DNA of 54,034 nt from Megasphaera elsdenii (GCF_020539865.1 NZ_JAJBQV010000017.1:1-54034); one strand, 5' to 3'. Shown: positions 33,847-42,356, counted from the stretch's first letter. The notes: a model not told the origin generated them from the sequence alone. Numbers and translations are program-made.

Positions 33847-34884
33847 ATGGCAGAGTTTGCAAACATAAAAGTAATAGGTGTCGGTGGCGGCGGTAATAAC
33901 GCTGTCAACCGTATGATAGAAAGCGGCTTGCAAGGTGTCCAGTTCGTTTCGGTCAACACGGAAGACCAGGTACTGGAAGTATCCAAAGCCGATGTCAAGA
34001 TCCAGATCGGTGAAAAATTGACGCGCGGCCTCGGTGCCGGTGCTAATCCCCAGGTTGGTGAACAGGCTGCCCTGGAAAGCAAAGAAGAAATCGTCAAGGC
34101 CTTGCAGGGGGCTGACATGGTCTTCGTTACGGCCGGCATGGGCGGCGGTACTGGTACGGGTGCAGCTCCTATCGTTGCTGAATGTGCCAAGGAAATGGGA
34201 GCCCTCACAGTGGCTGTCGTTACCAAGCCGTTCTCCTTTGAAGGGAAACGCCGTAAGGAAGTCGCTGATAAAGGCGCTGACTACTTGAAAGAAAAGGTCG
34301 ACACAATCATTACCATTCCGAATGATAAATTGCTCCAGATCATCGACAAGAAGACGCCCCTCAAGGACGCATTCCTCGTCGCTGACGACGTCCTTCGTCA
34401 AGGCGTACAGGGCATTTCCGATTTAATTACGACGACAGGCCTCATCAACCTCGACTTCGCCGATGTCAAGACGATCATGTCCGACCAGGGCGAAGCTATC
34501 ATGGGTATCGGCGTCGGCTCCGGTGAAAACCGTGCTGTCGAAGCTGTCGATGGTGCTATCCACAGCGCTCTCCTGGAAACGAGCATCGACGGTGCTCAGA
34601 GCATCTTGCTCAACGTTACCGGCGGCCCGGATATCAGCTTGTACGAAATCAACGAAGCAGCTGAAAAAGTGGCTGAAGCTGTCGATCCGGAAGCCAATAT
34701 CATCTTTGGTTCCGTCATTGATCCGGATATGGAAGATTCCATCCGCATCACTGTCGTGGCTACAGGTTTTGGCAAAGAACCGTCTTCGATTCCCGCATTT
34801 GGCCAAGGCACTGGTACGGCAGCCAAACCCGGCGATACGAAAGATAATGCCGGCGGCGTAGAAATTCCTACGTGGATGAGATAA
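33847..34884 (+). CDS. ftsZ: cell division GTPase FtsZ
   Basis: A 345-aa tubulin homologue that builds the division ring. The nucleotide-binding segments are [12 protein letters not shown] near residue 12, the tubulin signature [10 protein letters not shown] near 103, and NTEDQVLE. The T7 catalytic loop reads [10 protein letters not shown]. The C-terminal linker is short (about 20 residues) and ends in the conserved partner-binding peptide EIPTWMR. ATG at 33847 follows GAAGGAGG. It is separated from ftsQ by 119 bases and ends with a terminator. Confidence 0.97.
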   Translation: MAEFANIKVIGVGGGGNNAVNRMIESGLQGVQFVSVNTEDQVLEVSKADVKIQIGEKLTRGLGAGANPQVGEQAALESKEEIVKALQGADMVFVTAGMGGGTGTGAAPIVAECAKEMGALTVAVVTKPFSFEGKRRKEVADKGADYLKEKVDTIITIPNDKLLQIIDKKTPLKDAFLVADDVLRQGVQGISDLITTTGLINLDFADVKTIMSDQGEAIMGIGVGSGENRAVEAVDGAIHSALLETSIDGAQSILLNVTGGPDISLYEINEAAEKVAEAVDPEANIIFGSVIDPDMEDSIRITVVATGFGKEPSSIPAFGQGTGTAAKPGDTKDNAGGVEIPTWMR

Positions 34885-34896
34885 TCAGCATGAAAG

Positions 34897-34925
34897 AAGC
34901 GGATCCCGGCGGACCCGCTTTTTTT
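34897..34925 (+). terminator. terminator after ftsZ
   Basis: A 10-bp stem with one mismatch (34897-34906 with 34911-34920, loop CGGC) is followed by a T-run. It closes the dcw cluster. Confidence 0.85.
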
Positions 34926-34960
34926 AAAATACCATCGAGAAGAAGGTAGGAGGAAGAAAC

Positions 34961-35425
34961 ATGAGATGCCCATTTTGCCAATGTGCAGACACAAAAGTAA
35001 CGGATTCGCGGGCTACTGATGACGGCAAGGCCATCCGCCGCCGCCGCGAATGTCAGAAGTGCGGCCGCCGTTTTACGACGTATGAAATGGTCGAAGAAGT
35101 GCCGCTCATCGTCGTCAAGAAAGATGGCCGCCATGAATTGTTCGACCGCAATAAACTGCTGAACGGCCTGCTCAGGGCCTGCAATAAGCGGGAAGTCAAG
35201 CGGCAGCAGCTGGAGGATATCGTCACCAAAGTCGAACGCAATATCCGTAATACCCTGGCCCAGGAAGTGTCCAGCGAGAAAATAGGGGAAATGGTCCTCG
35301 GTGAACTGCGCTCTGTCGACGAAGTGGCTTATATCCGCTTTGCCTCTGTCTACCGCGAATTTGCCGATTTGGATAGTTTCATGGCCGAACTGCAGCATCT
35401 CATGGGAACGAAAGAAAAGAAATAA
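34961..35425 (+). CDS. nrdR: ribonucleotide reductase repressor NrdR
   Basis: A 154-aa regulator that represses ribonucleotide reductase genes according to bound ATP or dATP. The zinc ribbon is CPFC at residues 3-6 with CQKC near 31-34, followed by RRFTTYE. The ATP-cone domain begins VKKDGRHELFDRNKL. Length is standard. No NrdR box or nrd gene is seen nearby. It lies between ftsZ and the heptose operon; hldE starts 22 bases later. Confidence 0.96.
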   Translation: MRCPFCQCADTKVTDSRATDDGKAIRRRRECQKCGRRFTTYEMVEEVPLIVVKKDGRHELFDRNKLLNGLLRACNKREVKRQQLEDIVTKVERNIRNTLAQEVSSEKIGEMVLGELRSVDEVAYIRFASVYREFADLDSFMAELQHLMGTKEKK

Positions 35426-35447
35426 GAGACTGGAATCGAGGAACACT

Positions 35448-36929
35448 ATGACAGAAAATTATATCGATCATTTTTTGAACCATGTCCTGCCGGAATTGCG
35501 CATTGCCGTCATCGGTGACATCATGGTCGACCGCTATGTGTTCGGGAAGGTCGAACGCATTTCACCGGAAGCTCCGGTACCTGTCAATAAAGTTGATCAC
35601 ATGACATCCGTCCTGGGCGGGGCTGCCAACGTAGCCTCGAACCTGGCCAATCTCGACTGCCACGTCTTTTTAGGCGGCCTCATCGGTGACGATGAAAACG
35701 CGGCTCTTCTGCACCAGCTGCTGGAAGAAGCGCATATTGATGGGTCAGGCCTGGTCGTGCGCCAGGACCACGCGACGACGACGAAAATGCGTATCCTTGG
35801 CGCGCGGCAGCAGATGGTGCGCCTGGATTTTGAAGAAGTGACTCCCCTGGCCGTTACGGAAGAGGAAAAGCTCATGACCTGGCTGTACAACTGCGTGGCA
35901 GCTGGCTTAGACGGTATCATCTTGTCGGACTATAAGAAAGGCGTCCTTACCGATTCCCTAGCCCAGAGCATTATCAAAGAAGCCAATCGGGCCGGAATCC
36001 CTGTCCTGGTCGACCCGAAGGGCAGCGATTGGACGAAATATAACGGCGCCGATTTCGTGACGCCGAACATGAAAGAATTGAGCGATTGCTTGGGACGGCC
36101 CGTGGCCAATGAAGGCCAGGCCGTCGTAGCGGCAGCAGAGATTCTGCATGAACAGTATCAGTTCGCCCACCTCATGGTGACCCGCTCGGAAAAGGGCATC
36201 ACCGTTATCGGCCGGGACGGCAAGGTGTGGAACAATCCGGCGACGGCGCGGGAAGTCTTCGACGTATCCGGTGCCGGCGATACCGTAGCAGCGGCTTTCC
36301 TATCGGCCATTGCCGGCCACTTGTCAATCCGTACGAGCCTGCAGATTGCCAACGCCGCAGCAGGTATTGTCGTCACTAAAGTCGGGACTTATCCCATCCA
36401 TCGCCATGAACTGATTAAATTGTGGCAGGCATGGCAGCCGGCCCACTGGCATCCGTACCAGCCTTTAAGCCGGGAAGAGGCGGCTGAGAAGATACGTCAA
36501 TGGCAGAAAAAAGGCGATACTGTCGTTTTTACCAATGGCTGCTTCGACATTTTGCACCGCGGCCATGTCCTCTACCTGCAGCAGGCGGCCATGCTGGGAC
36601 AGCATCTCGTTGTCGGCCTCAACTCCGATGCGTCTGTACGGCGCTTGAAAGGGGAAACGCGGCCTCTGGTCAAACAGGAAGATCGGGCTATCCTGCTCAG
36701 CGCCTTGGCCTGTGTCGATGAAGTCGTCATCTTTGAAGAAGACACGCCGAAAGAACTTTTGCAGGTCCTGCGTCCGGATATCCTGGTTAAAGGCGGCGAC
36801 TACAAAGCGGATGAAGTCATCGGCCGGGAATCGGTCAAGCGCGTCGAAATCATTTCTTTTGAAGACGGATATTCGACGACAGGCCTGATTCAGAAAATAG
36901 CTGATTTAGTAAAGAAGGGGAAACTATGA
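35448..36929 (+). CDS. hldE: bifunctional heptose-7-phosphate kinase / heptose-1-phosphate adenylyltransferase
   Basis: A 493-aa two-domain enzyme of ADP-heptose synthesis. The N-terminal ribokinase-like domain (to about residue 320) has GDIMVDRYVFGKVERISPEAPVPV and VSGAGDTVAAAF. The C-terminal nucleotidyltransferase domain (about 355-493) has FTNGCFDILHRGHV and LNSDASVRRLKG. ADP-heptose goes into the LPS inner core, so this marks a diderm envelope. ATG at 35448 after GAGGAA gives the usual N-terminus. It overlaps hldD by four bases. Confidence 0.95.
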   Translation: MTENYIDHFLNHVLPELRIAVIGDIMVDRYVFGKVERISPEAPVPVNKVDHMTSVLGGAANVASNLANLDCHVFLGGLIGDDENAALLHQLLEEAHIDGSGLVVRQDHATTTKMRILGARQQMVRLDFEEVTPLAVTEEEKLMTWLYNCVAAGLDGIILSDYKKGVLTDSLAQSIIKEANRAGIPVLVDPKGSDWTKYNGADFVTPNMKELSDCLGRPVANEGQAVVAAAEILHEQYQFAHLMVTRSEKGITVIGRDGKVWNNPATAREVFDVSGAGDTVAAAFLSAIAGHLSIRTSLQIANAAAGIVVTKVGTYPIHRHELIKLWQAWQPAHWHPYQPLSREEAAEKIRQWQKKGDTVVFTNGCFDILHRGHVLYLQQAAMLGQHLVVGLNSDASVRRLKGETRPLVKQEDRAILLSALACVDEVVIFEEDTPKELLQVLRPDILVKGGDYKADEVIGRESVKRVEIISFEDGYSTTGLIQKIADLVKKGKL

Positions 36930-37891
36930 AAATTGTAACAGGCGGTGCCGGTTTTATCGGCAGCAATATCGTAAAACAGTTAAATAATCGGGGCATCAAC
37001 GACATCCTCATCGTCGACGACCTGACGGACGGCCGCAAATGCCGCAACCTCCAGGGCCTCGATTTCTTTGATTATATGGACTATGCCGACTTCGATGAAC
37101 AGATGGCCGATGATACCTTTGACTGCGGCTATATCGACGTCGTTTTCCATGAAGGGGCCTGCTCGGATACGATGAACTACGACGGCCGCTATATGATGAA
37201 GAACAATTATGAAGGAAGCAAGAATCTCCTGCGCTACTGCATGCAGCGCAAGATTCCCTTCCTCTATGCTTCGTCGGCTTCGACCTACGGCAGCGGCAAG
37301 CATGGATTCCGTGAAGAACCGGCATGCGAACAGGCTTTGAATCCTTATGCATATTCCAAGCTCCAGTTCGACCGCTTCGTCCGCCGCGTCATGCCCTTGG
37401 CCAAGAGCCAAATCGTCGGCTTCCGCTATTTTAATGTCTTCGGCCCTCAGGAAAACCACAAGGACCGCATGGCATCGCTCATTTTCCAGAAGTACCATGA
37501 ACTTCTGGAAAAGGGGAAAATCACTCTCTTTGAAGGGACAGCTGGTTATGAAAACGGCGGTCAGATCCGCGATTTCATCTACGTCAACGACGTAGTCAAT
37601 GTTATCTTCTATTTTTGGGAACATCCGGAACTGTCAGGAATCTACAACTGCGGTACCGGCATTGGTCATACTTTCAATGAATTTGTCCAGGGCGTCATCG
37701 ATTATTGTGGCAAAGGCCATATTGAATACGTGCCCTTCCCGGACATCCTCAAGGGCAAGTACCAGAGCTATACCCAGGCCGACACGACGAAACTCATGAA
37801 AGCCGGCTATGACCGCGGATTTACGCTGCTCCCGGAAGCCGTCAAGGAATACTGCAGCATCCTGGAAAAGAGCGACGGGTATTACGAATGA
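36926..37891 (+). CDS. hldD: ADP-glyceromanno-heptose 6-epimerase
   Basis: A 321-aa short-chain dehydrogenase that epimerises ADP-D-glycero- to ADP-L-glycero-manno-heptose. It has the NAD(P) loop GGAGFIGSN at residues 6-14, and HEGACSDT and ASSASTYGSG as in E. coli HldD. The catalytic YAYSKLQFD gives the Tyr-x3-Lys pair, and FNVFGPQE follows. It overlaps hldE and gmhB by four bases each (ATGA), so the three enzymes are translated together. Confidence 0.95.
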   Translation: MKIVTGGAGFIGSNIVKQLNNRGINDILIVDDLTDGRKCRNLQGLDFFDYMDYADFDEQMADDTFDCGYIDVVFHEGACSDTMNYDGRYMMKNNYEGSKNLLRYCMQRKIPFLYASSASTYGSGKHGFREEPACEQALNPYAYSKLQFDRFVRRVMPLAKSQIVGFRYFNVFGPQENHKDRMASLIFQKYHELLEKGKITLFEGTAGYENGGQIRDFIYVNDVVNVIFYFWEHPELSGIYNCGTGIGHTFNEFVQGVIDYCGKGHIEYVPFPDILKGKYQSYTQADTTKLMKAGYDRGFTLLPEAVKEYCSILEKSDGYYE

Positions 37892-38409
37892 GAAAGGCCG
37901 TCTTTTTTGACCGTGACGGTGTTCTCAACGTCGACAAATCCTATTTGGGCTTCATCAAGGATTTTGAATGGATGGACGGGGCCAAAGAGGCCCTGGCCTA
38001 TCTGACTCAAGAAGGCTATGCTATCATTGTCGTCACCAACCAGAGCGGCGTCGCCCGCGGCTATTATACGGAAGACGACGTGAAAGCCTTGCATGATTGG
38101 ATGTGCCGGGAAGCGGCCAAAGCTGGCGGCATCATTACGGCCGTCTATTATTGCCCCTATCTCGAAGGGGCGTCAGTCAAGGCTTATGATAAGAAGAGCG
38201 ACTGGCGTAAGCCGGCACCGGGTATGGTCTTGCAGGCGGCGAAAGATTACGATATCGATTTGAAACACTCTTTCATGATCGGCGATATGCCCCGCGACGT
38301 GGAATGTGGGCAGCGGGCCGGCATGGATGGGTATTTATTTACCGGCGGCAGGCTAGACGACTTTGTCCGGGCCATTGTCGCAGAAAGGAAGGGCCGTGAA
38401 AGCATATAA
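37888..38409 (+). CDS. gmhB: D-glycero-D-manno-heptose 1,7-bisphosphate 7-phosphatase
   Basis: A 173-aa HAD phosphatase of the histidinol-phosphatase/GmhB type. The nucleophile and acid aspartates are in FFDRDGVLNVDKSYLG, with VVTNQSGVARGYY as the second motif, a lysine in WRKPAPGM, and MIGDMPRDVECG as the last. The cysteine/histidine zinc loop of E. coli GmhB is reduced here (CPYLEGA). Context between hldD and heptosyltransferases makes the heptose role firm. gmhA, the isomerase of the first step, is not in the window. Confidence 0.92.
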   Translation: MRKAVFFDRDGVLNVDKSYLGFIKDFEWMDGAKEALAYLTQEGYAIIVVTNQSGVARGYYTEDDVKALHDWMCREAAKAGGIITAVYYCPYLEGASVKAYDKKSDWRKPAPGMVLQAAKDYDIDLKHSFMIGDMPRDVECGQRAGMDGYLFTGGRLDDFVRAIVAERKGRESI

Positions 38410-39427
38410 GAACATACTGGTCATCAAAATGAGCTCTCTCGGCGACGTCCTTCACGCCTTGCCGACACTTTACGCCCTGCGCCAGAACTGCCCTGATGCC
38501 CGTATCGTCTGGGCCGTCCACGAACAGTTTGCGCCTGTCCTGCCGGGAAGACCTTATATTGACGAGGTCATCTATATCGATAAGAAACGGCTGAAATCCC
38601 TGGTGTACTGGAAAGAGCTGCGCCAGACGCTCCACGCCTATCATTTCGACGTATCCTTTGACCTACAGGGCCTGGCTAAGAGTGCTATCGTCGCTTTTTT
38701 GAGCGGCGCTAGAGAGCGCTATGGCTATTGGGAAATGCGCGAAGGTAGTTTTCTGGTCAGCAAGGGCCTCACAGGGCCCCATAAGTACGACCATGTCATC
38801 GAACGCTATCTCGATACGGTCCGCGTCCTCAGTGGCCGCGTCGATGCCATCGAATTCCCGCTACCCGATATTACCAGTGAAAGACAGCGCTGGCGCCAGC
38901 GCCTGGCTGCTGACGGCCTGATCGGACCTTATGTGGCCATCGTACCCGGTGCCCGCTGGAGCGTCAAGGAGTGGCCCTTGTCCAATTGGCAGGCCTTCCT
39001 GCAGCGCCTGACGGCGTCCGGCATGGCCGCCGTCCTTTTAGGCAGCGGCGACGACGTTCCTAAAGGGAAGGTCCTGAAGGACCATGATTCGTCAGGCCAG
39101 GTCTTCGACTATACAGGTCATACCGATTTGCGGCAGCTCATGGCGGCCATTGCTGAAAGCGCCCTCTATATCAGTGCCGATACGGGGCCGCTGCATATGG
39201 CCAATGCCTTGAAAAAAGAACTTATCGCCCTCTTTGGGCCGACATGTCCTCAGCGGACCGGCCCTTACGGCGGAAACAACGACGCTTATATTCACATGGT
39301 CCTGTCGCCGACGTCCCAGGCGACGCCGGAACGGCCCTTGGTCGATGATCCGGACTGCATGGCCCAGATTACGCCGGACATGCTGTGGCAGGTCTATGAA
39401 GGCGTCCTGAAGAAGGTGGAACTATGA
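38396..39427 (+). CDS. waaC: LPS heptosyltransferase I-like (GT9)
   Basis: A 343-aa glycosyltransferase family 9 protein. The N-terminus ILVIKMSSLGDVLHALPTL and the segment DVSFDLQGLAKSA are WaaC-like, and the C-terminal half has VAIVPGARWSVKEWP and SADTGPLHMANAL. It would add the first heptose to Kdo. The start is GTG at 38396, inside the end of gmhB, with GGAAGG upstream; length is normal. It overlaps the next GT9 gene by four bases. The exact acceptor is inferred from family. Confidence 0.88.
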   Translation: MKAYKNILVIKMSSLGDVLHALPTLYALRQNCPDARIVWAVHEQFAPVLPGRPYIDEVIYIDKKRLKSLVYWKELRQTLHAYHFDVSFDLQGLAKSAIVAFLSGARERYGYWEMREGSFLVSKGLTGPHKYDHVIERYLDTVRVLSGRVDAIEFPLPDITSERQRWRQRLAADGLIGPYVAIVPGARWSVKEWPLSNWQAFLQRLTASGMAAVLLGSGDDVPKGKVLKDHDSSGQVFDYTGHTDLRQLMAAIAESALYISADTGPLHMANALKKELIALFGPTCPQRTGPYGGNNDAYIHMVLSPTSQATPERPLVDDPDCMAQITPDMLWQVYEGVLKKVEL

Positions 39428-40473
39428 TTAATCTACGCAATAAAAAAATAATCGTCACCTTTCTCATGCATCTAGGCGACCTCATCCTCATCACCCCGTT
39501 CCTGCAGGTCCTGCGCCGTCATGCCCAGGGCTCGGAAATCACCCTCGTCGTCGATGAGAAAGTGGCCGACGTCGTCCGCTACAATCCCAATATCGATCAC
39601 TTAGTCACCATCGATAAAAAAGGCAAGGACAACTCCGTCCGGGCCTTGTGGCGCATCGGGCGGCGTTTACATCAGCATCACTACGACATCCTCATCAATC
39701 TGCATCCTAATGAACGGACGTCTTTCCTGGCGGCCGTCATCCATGCCAAGCAGTTCGTCGGCATGAGCCATTTCCTGGTACGGCCCTTGATGGACCGCTA
39801 TACTCGTCTGGACCGTATCCATCTTCATGCGGCCGATATGTACATCAACGTCTTGGCCCAGCTGGGCCAAGACGACTACCGCAGCGACGGCCTGCAGTTC
39901 TTCACCTGTAAGGCCTGGGATGATAAGGCGACGGAATTCTACCGCTCCCAAGGCGTCCACAACAGCGATGCCCTCATCGGGTTCAATATCGGCAGTGCTG
40001 TCCCGCAGAAGCGCTGGCCGGCCAAACGCTTTGCTGCCGTCGCCGACTACTTCGCCCGTCGCGGCTTCAAATGCGTCTTCTTCGGCGGTCCTATGGATGA
40101 AGACATGGTCAAAGAAGCGACGTCCCAGGTGGAATCGGACGCGATCATTGCTACGGGGAAATTCACTATTGGCGAACTGGCGTCGGCTATCCGTTGCTGT
40201 TCGCTGTTCATCACTAATGACAGCGGCCCTATGCACGTCGCCGTCAGCCAGGGTGTTCCCCTGGTCGCCCTCTATGGGCCGAGCAATCCCAAGTTCTACG
40301 GCCCTTATACGGACCGGGCTATCGTCTTGGAATCGACGAATCACTATGAAGTGGGCAAGAGCATGAAACAGATTATCCGTGAAGGTCATTATAAAGGTAT
40401 TTCGGTTATTCCCATGAGCCAGGTCATCGCCGCTGGCGAAGAGCTCCTGAGCCGTTATTATGGAAGAAGATAA
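39424..40473 (+). CDS. GT9 glycosyltransferase (heptosyltransferase II/III-like)
   Basis: A 349-aa second GT9 enzyme: VTFLMHLGDLILITPFLQVLR at the N-terminus, ILINLHPNERTSFLA in the middle, and the donor-site segment FITNDSGPMHVAVSQGVPLVALYGPSNP. Its similarity to the preceding gene is only at the family level. By position it should extend the inner core with a second or branching heptose, like WaaF or WaaQ. It overlaps the previous gene by four bases and is followed by the outer-membrane protein gene after 26 bases. Confidence 0.86.
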   Translation: MINLRNKKIIVTFLMHLGDLILITPFLQVLRRHAQGSEITLVVDEKVADVVRYNPNIDHLVTIDKKGKDNSVRALWRIGRRLHQHHYDILINLHPNERTSFLAAVIHAKQFVGMSHFLVRPLMDRYTRLDRIHLHAADMYINVLAQLGQDDYRSDGLQFFTCKAWDDKATEFYRSQGVHNSDALIGFNIGSAVPQKRWPAKRFAAVADYFARRGFKCVFFGGPMDEDMVKEATSQVESDAIIATGKFTIGELASAIRCCSLFITNDSGPMHVAVSQGVPLVALYGPSNPKFYGPYTDRAIVLESTNHYEVGKSMKQIIREGHYKGISVIPMSQVIAAGEELLSRYYGRR

Positions 40474-40499
40474 CCCGTATTATATGGAGGTGGAAGGTT

Positions 40500-41078
40500 A
40501 TGAAAAAACTTATTATGGCAGCGACCTTGGCTGCTCTGGCCATGACTTCGGCTGCTATGGCAGCGCCCATCCGGGATCCCCAGCCGGGTGACTTGAAAGC
40601 CAACGCTAATTATGGCTTCGACCAGAAAGAGGGGGACCGCAGTGCCAAGAGCCATCTGACTGGTGGCGATGTGACTTACGTCTTGAATAACCGCTGGGAT
40701 ATTCAGTACGTCAACAACTACACCAAAGGCGACAACGACAACAAGATCAACGAAAACTATCTCGTCGGCAATTACCGCTTTACGCCTTATCTTTCGGCCT
40801 ATGCTGGCGGCTCCTACGTCAAGACTGAAACCTATAATACAACCAAATCCTATGGCTATCAGGTCGGCCTCAAAGGCCAGATTCCCTTGGCAGCTCGTTG
40901 GCAGGGCTTTGCTTCTGTCGGCGTCGGCGATGACGTCAATACTTATGAAGTCGGCGTCGGCTATGACATTACGCCGAACTGGGATGCCCATGTAAAATAC
41001 CGTAGTAGCAGCGTCGACGTCGATAACTACGATGACGATGTCAAAGGCTGGCAGGTCGGTATGGGTTATAAGTTCTGA
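40500..41078 (+). CDS. small outer-membrane beta-barrel protein
   Basis: A 192-aa protein with a Sec signal peptide (MKKLIMAATLAALAMTSAAMA, likely cut after residue 21). The mature part alternates polar and aromatic residues as in beta strands (YVLNNRWDIQYVNNY, NYRFTPYLSAYAGGSYV), and the chain ends in GMGYKF, a phenylalanine-terminated beta-signal. I count about eight strands, like small OmpA/OmpW-type or PagP-size barrels. Function is unknown. It is the last gene of the LPS operon by spacing, which fits an envelope role. Confidence 0.8.
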   Translation: MKKLIMAATLAALAMTSAAMAAPIRDPQPGDLKANANYGFDQKEGDRSAKSHLTGGDVTYVLNNRWDIQYVNNYTKGDNDNKINENYLVGNYRFTPYLSAYAGGSYVKTETYNTTKSYGYQVGLKGQIPLAARWQGFASVGVGDDVNTYEVGVGYDITPNWDAHVKYRSSSVDVDNYDDDVKGWQVGMGYKF

Positions 41079-41080
41079 TA

Positions 41081-41110
41081 TTGACAAGGGGCGGATCCGT
41101 CCCGTATAAT
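41081..41110 (+). promoter_or_regulatory. promoter of the non-coding RNA gene
   Basis: Both hexamers are perfect: TTGACA (41081-41086) and TATAAT (41105-41110), 18-bp spacer. It starts three bases after the stop of the beta-barrel gene. Expected start of the RNA is about 41116. Confidence 0.85.
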
Positions 41111-41115
41111 GTACC

Positions 41116-41360
41116 AATGACATGTGCTGTGGTTGAAAGTCGATGTCAGTCGCAGACTAAGCGATCCACGTAAGGTACCCAAAGTGGTGCTGATCATAGT
41201 GCGGCCTAGAAGTAAGACCTGCCGCGTAAAAAACGCGAGAGGGCTAGTAGTGGGGGACAGATGTCTATGAGCGAACGTCCCGGCAGGCGAGTGTGGGGGT
41301 AAAGACCAGGTCAGGCATGTCAGGAAAAGGGCTTGTCGCATAGTGGCAAGCCCTTTTTTT
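41116..41360 (+). ncRNA. structured non-coding RNA, unassigned (6S-like size)
   Basis: An RNA gene with its own consensus promoter and terminator and no plausible reading frame. The ends pair: TGACATG (41118-41124) with CATGTCA (41316-41322), continued by CTG/CAG (41127-41129 with 41312-41314) and TGGTT/GACCA (41130-41134 with 41304-41308). Internal helices: 41160-41169 with 41184-41191 (2-base bulge), CCTGCCG/CGGCAGG (41218-41224 with 41281-41287), and within it a CG-rich AAAAA-loop hairpin near 41225-41235 and GGGAC/GTCCC (41254-41258 with 41277-41281). I see no hallmarks of tmRNA, SRP RNA or RNase P RNA. A divergent 6S RNA (ssrS) is the main alternative; a new family is possible. Confidence 0.7.
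41326..41360 (+). terminator. terminator of the non-coding RNA
   Basis: A 12-bp stem (41326-41337 with 41345-41356, one G-T pair) with a 7-base loop runs into a T-run. The stem AAAGGGCTTGTC is the same as in the terminator at 4520-4550. Confidence 0.92.
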
Positions 41361-41373
41361 GCAAACTTTCTGT

Positions 41374-41402
41374 TTGACGGATGATTGTTCGTATAGTAAA
41401 AT
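41374..41402 (+). promoter_or_regulatory. promoter of the thioesterase pair
   Basis: TTGACG (41374-41379), 17-bp spacer, TAAAAT (41397-41402), 42 bp before the first thioesterase start. Confidence 0.65.
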
Positions 41403-41443
41403 GTAAGGGTATTTATGTTATTAGCCTAAGGAGTGGAATCGTA

Positions 41444-41878
41444 ATGGATGCGAAGCGGTTGGAACGAGAAATTCACAGGAATCCCTTTGATACCTTTATG
41501 GATTTCCATGTCGAAAAGGCTGAACCAGAGAGCACGATCCTCACTTTTGAGAATAAAGGCTCGAAATGGGATAATCCCAATGGTACCATGTATGGCGGGG
41601 TCCTTTATTCTATGGCCGACTCGGCTATGGAGGCTGCCTGCGCCGTCTGTGGTAAAGCCGTCCTCACTTTGGACCTAGGCATGAATTACTTGCGCCCGGC
41701 CTTTGCCAACACGGTTATCCGGGCCGAAGCCAGAGTCATTCATAACGGCCGTACGACGATGGTAGCCCTCTGTGATTTTTACGATAATGACCAGCGCTAT
41801 TTAGCTCATGGCAAGGGCACTTTCTTTGTGACCGGGGATTATGTCTTTGAAGGAGAAAGGGGGCATACGGATGAATGA
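41444..41878 (+). CDS. hotdog-fold thioesterase (PaaI-like), first copy
   Basis: A 144-aa hotdog-fold protein of the PaaI/YdiI-like acyl-CoA thioesterase group. The central helix region NPNGTMYGGVLYSMADSAM has the usual G-G before the catalytic acidic residue (D in MADSAME), and the sheet segment LDLGMNYLRPAFANTVIRAEA follows. ATG at 41444 follows TAAGGAG. It overlaps the next, related gene by 8 bases. The thioester substrate is unknown; the nearby acyl-CoA dehydrogenase suggests a short or medium acyl-CoA. Confidence 0.85.
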   Translation: MDAKRLEREIHRNPFDTFMDFHVEKAEPESTILTFENKGSKWDNPNGTMYGGVLYSMADSAMEAACAVCGKAVLTLDLGMNYLRPAFANTVIRAEARVIHNGRTTMVALCDFYDNDQRYLAHGKGTFFVTGDYVFEGERGHTDE

Positions 41879-42314
41879 ATCAGAAGAAGCAGTGAGCCCG
41901 GAAGTGGCAGAACGGCTGCACCGTATGCTAGATAGTATTTATTCTCAGACGCCTTATTTTCAGAGCATGCCCTGTACGGTAGAAAAGCTTCATGTCGGCC
42001 GCGTCCGCATCGGCTTCGATATCAGCCGTCATTCTTGCAATTATCGGGGCATTGCTTCTGGTGGTGTCCTGGCCGCTTTCTGCGATACCCTCATGGGCAT
42101 GGCCAGCCGGACCCTGGGCTTCCAGGTGACGACGCTGGAAATCAACATGAACTATATCCGCACTGTCAAAGGCGGCGAGCATATTACAGGCATTGGCCAG
42201 GTCATTCATCACGGCAGGAAGACCATTGTCGTCGAATGTGAATGTTACGATGCCAGCGGTAATATTATCGTAAAAGGGCGGTCGTCTTTTTATATTTTAA
42301 AAAAACTCGATTGA
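41871..42314 (+). CDS. hotdog-fold thioesterase (PaaI-like), second copy
   Basis: A 147-aa hotdog protein of the same family as the gene before it. The central helix reads NYRGIASGGVLAAFCDTLMG, with the acidic residue D in FCDTL, followed by TTLEINMNYIRTVKGGEHITG. It has diverged strongly from the first copy, so the two could form a heteromer or have different acyl preferences. ATG at 41871 lies inside the end of the first gene, with GAAAGGGGG upstream. Confidence 0.84.
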   Translation: MNESEEAVSPEVAERLHRMLDSIYSQTPYFQSMPCTVEKLHVGRVRIGFDISRHSCNYRGIASGGVLAAFCDTLMGMASRTLGFQVTTLEINMNYIRTVKGGEHITGIGQVIHHGRKTIVVECECYDASGNIIVKGRSSFYILKKLD

Positions 42315-42356
42315 TAGGATAGTCATGTAATTATAGGGAAGGTTGGTTAGTACAAG

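Noticed and set aside
35301..35447. Long N-terminal extension of HldE
   Set aside because: It overlaps nrdR in another frame; ATG at 35448 with GAGGAA gives the family start.
38363..38395. Upstream ATG start for the first heptosyltransferase
   Set aside because: The extra residues come from the gmhB coding region; GTG at 38396 with GGAAGG matches the family N-terminus.
41116..41325. tmRNA, SRP RNA or RNase P RNA identity for the RNA gene
   Set aside because: No tRNA-like ends or CCA, no GGAAGG/AGCAGC SRP core, no GAGGAAAGTCC RNase P core could be found.
41066..41341. Minus-strand 91-codon frame over the non-coding RNA
   Set aside because: It only exists because the structured RNA lacks stops in one antisense frame; promoter and terminator both point to the plus strand.
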